Source of the DNA: Paracoccaceae bacterium
Lineage (GTDB): Bacteria; Pseudomonadota; Alphaproteobacteria; Rhodobacterales; Rhodobacteraceae
DNA: 7,166 nt
Assembly (NCBI GenBank): GCA_030625695.1
Contig: DAOUQK010000194.1
Location: forward strand, 1 to 7,166
Direction of reading: 5' to 3'
The notes under the pieces were generated by a model. The model saw only the letters and a list, made by a program, of their open reading frames with translations, was not told the DNA's origin and did no database searches. Of the stretch, positions 5,709 through 7,166 are shown one piece after another. The translations under genes and the position numbers were made by a program. Position 1 is the stretch's first letter; each line of letters begins with the position of its first letter.

Positions 5709-6847
5709 GCCATGGTTTCCAGACATTGTTCTTGCGCCAAACCGTCCGGTCGTGACATGGCAGCAATCCTTGTGCGCAGGGACGGATCAAGAAACCTGTC
5801 CGAGCGTTGCAGATATCGGGGATAGATCGTCAGCCGTTCAACAAGATCACAGCCAGCGTTCCGGGTCGAAGCGGCCAAGGTCCGGATTTCCGGCCATTCG
5901 TGATCCGGGTTGATAAAGTCAATGGTCACCGGCGAAATGCCGCCCCAATCGTTCATCCCGGCATTGAGGTATTCGATGTGGCGCGCCGACAGGTTGGGCG
6001 GCGCTTGCAGGCTGATCTCTGGTTCCAACATGAGCCGCGCTAACGCCAGAGTGCGTAACATATCGTTCAGGTCCGGTTCCGGGTGGTTGGCCATAACGAT
6101 GCCCGGCTTCTGCTGAAAATTCTGGATGATAACCTCTTGGATATGCCCATGGCGCAGGTGGGCGGCGTTGATCTCTGCAAGGCTTTCGATCCGTTCGGCC
6201 CAGGTTTCGCCAATGCCAATCAGCAGGCCGGTGGTAAACGGTACACCGCGTTCTCCGGCCCGTTCCAATGTGCGCAATCGTTGGGTCGGCACCTTGTCGG
6301 GACAGGCATGATGCGGCATGCCTTTGCGGGTCAATCGGCGCGATACAGTTTCCAGCATCATCCCCATCGAGGCCGAAACCGGGCGCAACATGTCAATCTC
6401 ATCGCCGTTCAGCGTGCCGGCATTTACATGCGGCAACAAGGTGGTGTGCGTCAGAACCAATTCGCACATGGCGCGCAGATAGTGATTTGTGGACTCGTAA
6501 CCAAGGTGGTCCAACGCTGCGCGCGCCTTGTCATATCGCAATTCCGGTCGCTCTCCGAGGCTGAAAAGCAGCTCCTTACATCCCTGCTCCTGACCTTTGC
6601 GCGCCGTGGCCAGCACCTGCGCGGGCGTCATGAAGTTAGCCTGCGGCGAATCCGGGTGTTCAACAAAGCTGCAATAGGTACAGGTGTCGCGGCACATATT
6701 GGTCAGTGGCACAAACACCTTGCGGGAATAGGTTATCACATCACCCCATTGCGCCCGACGCCGGGCCGTAGCCCGCTCCATCAGCGCGCGCAATGCGTCG
6801 CCATCCACCTTTTCAAAGGCCATCGCTTGAGAAAGGGTCATGCTCAT
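5705..6847 (-). CDS. cofG: Fo synthase subunit 1 (7,8-didemethyl-8-hydroxy-5-deazariboflavin synthase)
   Basis: A 380-residue radical SAM enzyme that closes the deazaflavin ring on the CofH product to give Fo. The cluster motif is C52-RDT-C56-TY-C59 in NMCRDTCTYCSF. Other family blocks are KELLFSLGERPE (91-102), LPHVNAGTL (138-146), SASMGMMLE (158-166), GIGET (210-214) and the C-terminal NDWGGISPVTIDFINP. It is the first gene of the operon. In actinobacterial FbiC, CofG and CofH are fused in this same order; here they are separate genes overlapping by four bases. The start is the ATG at 6847. Another in-frame ATG lies two codons later (6841). Neither has a Shine-Dalgarno, and the proposed promoter would place the transcript start within a few bases, so the message may be leaderless. 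Confidence 0.93.
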   Translation of the reverse strand: MSMTLSQAMAFEKVDGDALRALMERATARRRAQWGDVITYSRKVFVPLTNMCRDTCTYCSFVEHPDSPQANFMTPAQVLATARKGQEQGCKELLFSLGERPELRYDKARAALDHLGYESTNHYLRAMCELVLTHTTLLPHVNAGTLNGDEIDMLRPVSASMGMMLETVSRRLTRKGMPHHACPDKVPTQRLRTLERAGERGVPFTTGLLIGIGETWAERIESLAEINAAHLRHGHIQEVIIQNFQQKPGIVMANHPEPDLNDMLRTLALARLMLEPEISLQAPPNLSARHIEYLNAGMNDWGGISPVTIDFINPDHEWPEIRTLAASTRNAGCDLVERLTIYPRYLQRSDRFLDPSLRTRIAAMSRPDGLAQEQCLETMA

Positions 6848-6854
6848 GTGTTAA

Positions 6855-6882
6855 ATTTGACCAATTGGTCAATATTTGTCAA
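6855..6882 (-). promoter_or_regulatory. putative promoter of the cof operon
   Basis: On the minus strand a perfect TTGACA (6882-6877) is followed after 16 bases by TCAAAT (6860-6855), which matches four of six bases of TATAAT. Transcription would begin near 6848, at or just before the cofG ATG at 6847. This is the only A+T-rich, promoter-like stretch before the operon. The palindromic operator fills the spacer and overlaps the -10. The -10 assignment is weak, the -35 is good. Confidence 0.5.
6857..6872. promoter_or_regulatory. RutR-type operator, perfect 16-bp palindrome
   Basis: TTGACCAATTGGTCAA is its own reverse complement over all 16 bases. It fits the E. coli RutR consensus TTGACCAnnTGGTCAA at every defined position. 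RutR is a TetR-family regulator that responds to uracil and thymine. The site sits between the -35 and the cofG start, where a bound repressor would block RNA polymerase. That it is an operator is strongly suggested by its perfection and place; that its protein is RutR-like is inferred from the consensus. No regulator gene is in the window. A shorter palindrome TTGATCAA lies at 6888-6895. Confidence 0.68.
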
Positions 6883-6904
6883 CAGAATTGATCAACTGTG
6901 CCTC

Positions 6905-6933
6905 TTGCCCCCTGATTTTCCTTAGCTCATAAA
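6905..6933 (+). promoter_or_regulatory. possible promoter of the zinc-finger gene
   Basis: TTGCCC (6905-6910) and CATAAA (6928-6933) are separated by 17 bases; each matches four of six consensus bases. Transcription would start near 6940, before the leader hairpin and the ribosome binding site at 6968-6973. The match is modest and rests on spacing and position. Confidence 0.35.
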
Positions 6934-6945
6934 TGACAAAAGACC

Positions 6946-6961
6946 TTGCCCCACCGGGCAA
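6946..6961 (+). other. small hairpin in the leader of the zinc-finger gene
   Basis: TTGCCC and GGGCAA form a perfect 6-bp stem around a CACC loop. It would sit close to the 5' end of the message if the proposed promoter is right, and it ends seven bases before the AAAGGA ribosome site. It could stabilise the transcript's 5' end. On the minus strand the stem is followed by a short T-rich stretch, too weak to call a terminator. Confidence 0.4.
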
Positions 6962-6983
6962 ATATCGAAAGGACCGCCAAGCG

Positions 6984-7166
6984 ATGAGTATTCAAGCCCC
7001 AATTCCGGCCCCGGAAACAAAGATTGTCGACAGCTATCGTATCGCTTGCGACGGTGGAGAGGGCGGCCACCCAAGGGTTTGGCTGCAAATCCCGAATGAA
7101 CACGGCTGGGTCGAATGCCCCTATTGCGATTGCAAATTTGTGCACAAGGATCACGCTGAACAGGCC
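6984..7166 (+). CDS. CHCC zinc-finger protein, NDUFS6-like (cut by window edge)
   Basis: The frame begins at the ATG at 6984 and is open to the window edge for 61 residues. The pattern C22, H29, C45, C48, in the setting GGHPRVWLQIP and WVECPYCDCKF, is the zf-CHCC family. This family includes the zinc-binding 13-kDa accessory subunit of respiratory complex I (NDUFS6) and short alphaproteobacterial homologues of about this length, so the stop probably lies just beyond the edge. The product would bind zinc and may assist complex I; a stand-alone role is not proven for such bacterial proteins. AAAGGA at 6968-6973, ten bases upstream, is its ribosome site. It is divergent from the F420 operon with 136 bases between the two starts, and there is no functional reason to link them. 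Confidence 0.85.
   Translation, partial: MSIQAPIPAPETKIVDSYRIACDGGEGGHPRVWLQIPNEHGWVECPYCDCKFVHKDHAEQA

Noticed and set aside
5705..5726. cofG/cofH split as a sequencing frameshift of a fused FbiC
   Set aside because: Both proteins have complete ends and the ATGA overlap matches the style of all other junctions in the operon.
6857..6872. GntR/FadR-type operator
   Set aside because: FadR-like sites read TGGT...ACCA, with the halves in the opposite order to the ACCA...TGGT seen here. The RutR consensus fits better.
6083..6925. 280-residue open frame on the plus strand opposite cofG
   Set aside because: It mirrors the cofG coding strand, shows no family motif, has no ribosome site, and runs through the operator region. 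It is a shadow frame caused by codon bias.
6927..7154. 75-residue minus-strand frame opposite the zinc-finger gene
   Set aside because: The plus strand encodes a clear CHCC zinc-finger protein with a ribosome site; the opposite frame has no motif.

Overview
The window looks like chromosomal DNA of an alphaproteobacterium, probably of the Rhodobacterales (roseobacter/Paracoccus type). The main reasons are the CHCC zinc-finger protein at the right edge (relative of the complex I 13-kDa subunit), moderately GC-rich codon use, and Shine-Dalgarno-led, tightly overlapping genes. The genus cannot be fixed from the sequence.

The centre (514-6847, minus strand) is a seven-gene operon that makes and uses the deazaflavin cofactor F420. 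In order of transcription (right to left) it reads cofG, cofH, cofD, cofC, cofE, npdG, then a luciferase-like (LLM class) F420-dependent oxidoreductase. CofG and CofH make the chromophore Fo. CofC activates a three-carbon phospho-acid with GTP and CofD transfers it to Fo. CofE adds glutamate. NpdG exchanges electrons between NADPH and F420, and the last gene is the likely consumer of reduced F420. All first five junctions contain an NTGA stop/start overlap. Only the last gene is separated (21 bases) and has its own strong ribosome binding site.

Upstream of cofG is a perfect 16-bp palindrome, TTGACCAATTGGTCAA, lying between a good -35 hexamer and the start codon. It fits the published E. coli RutR operator consensus TTGACCAnnTGGTCAA. 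This suggests that a RutR-like TetR-family repressor sensing pyrimidines controls F420 synthesis, which is the most interesting signal in the window. The promoter appears to give a nearly leaderless cofG message.

Right edge (6984 onward, plus strand): a divergent, edge-cut gene for a CHCC zinc-finger protein, with a small hairpin in its leader. Left edge (1-252, plus strand): the C-terminus of an FAD-dependent oxidoreductase, convergent with the F420 operon. The 261 bases between them hold a REPIN-like pair of REP hairpins with GTAG heads, a further long hairpin, and a pair of 17-bp direct repeats 32 bases apart.

The individual protein families are all known. What may be new is the combination: a compact F420 production-plus-use operon in an alphaproteobacterium under a RutR-type operator, without any visible dehydro-F420 reductase domain.
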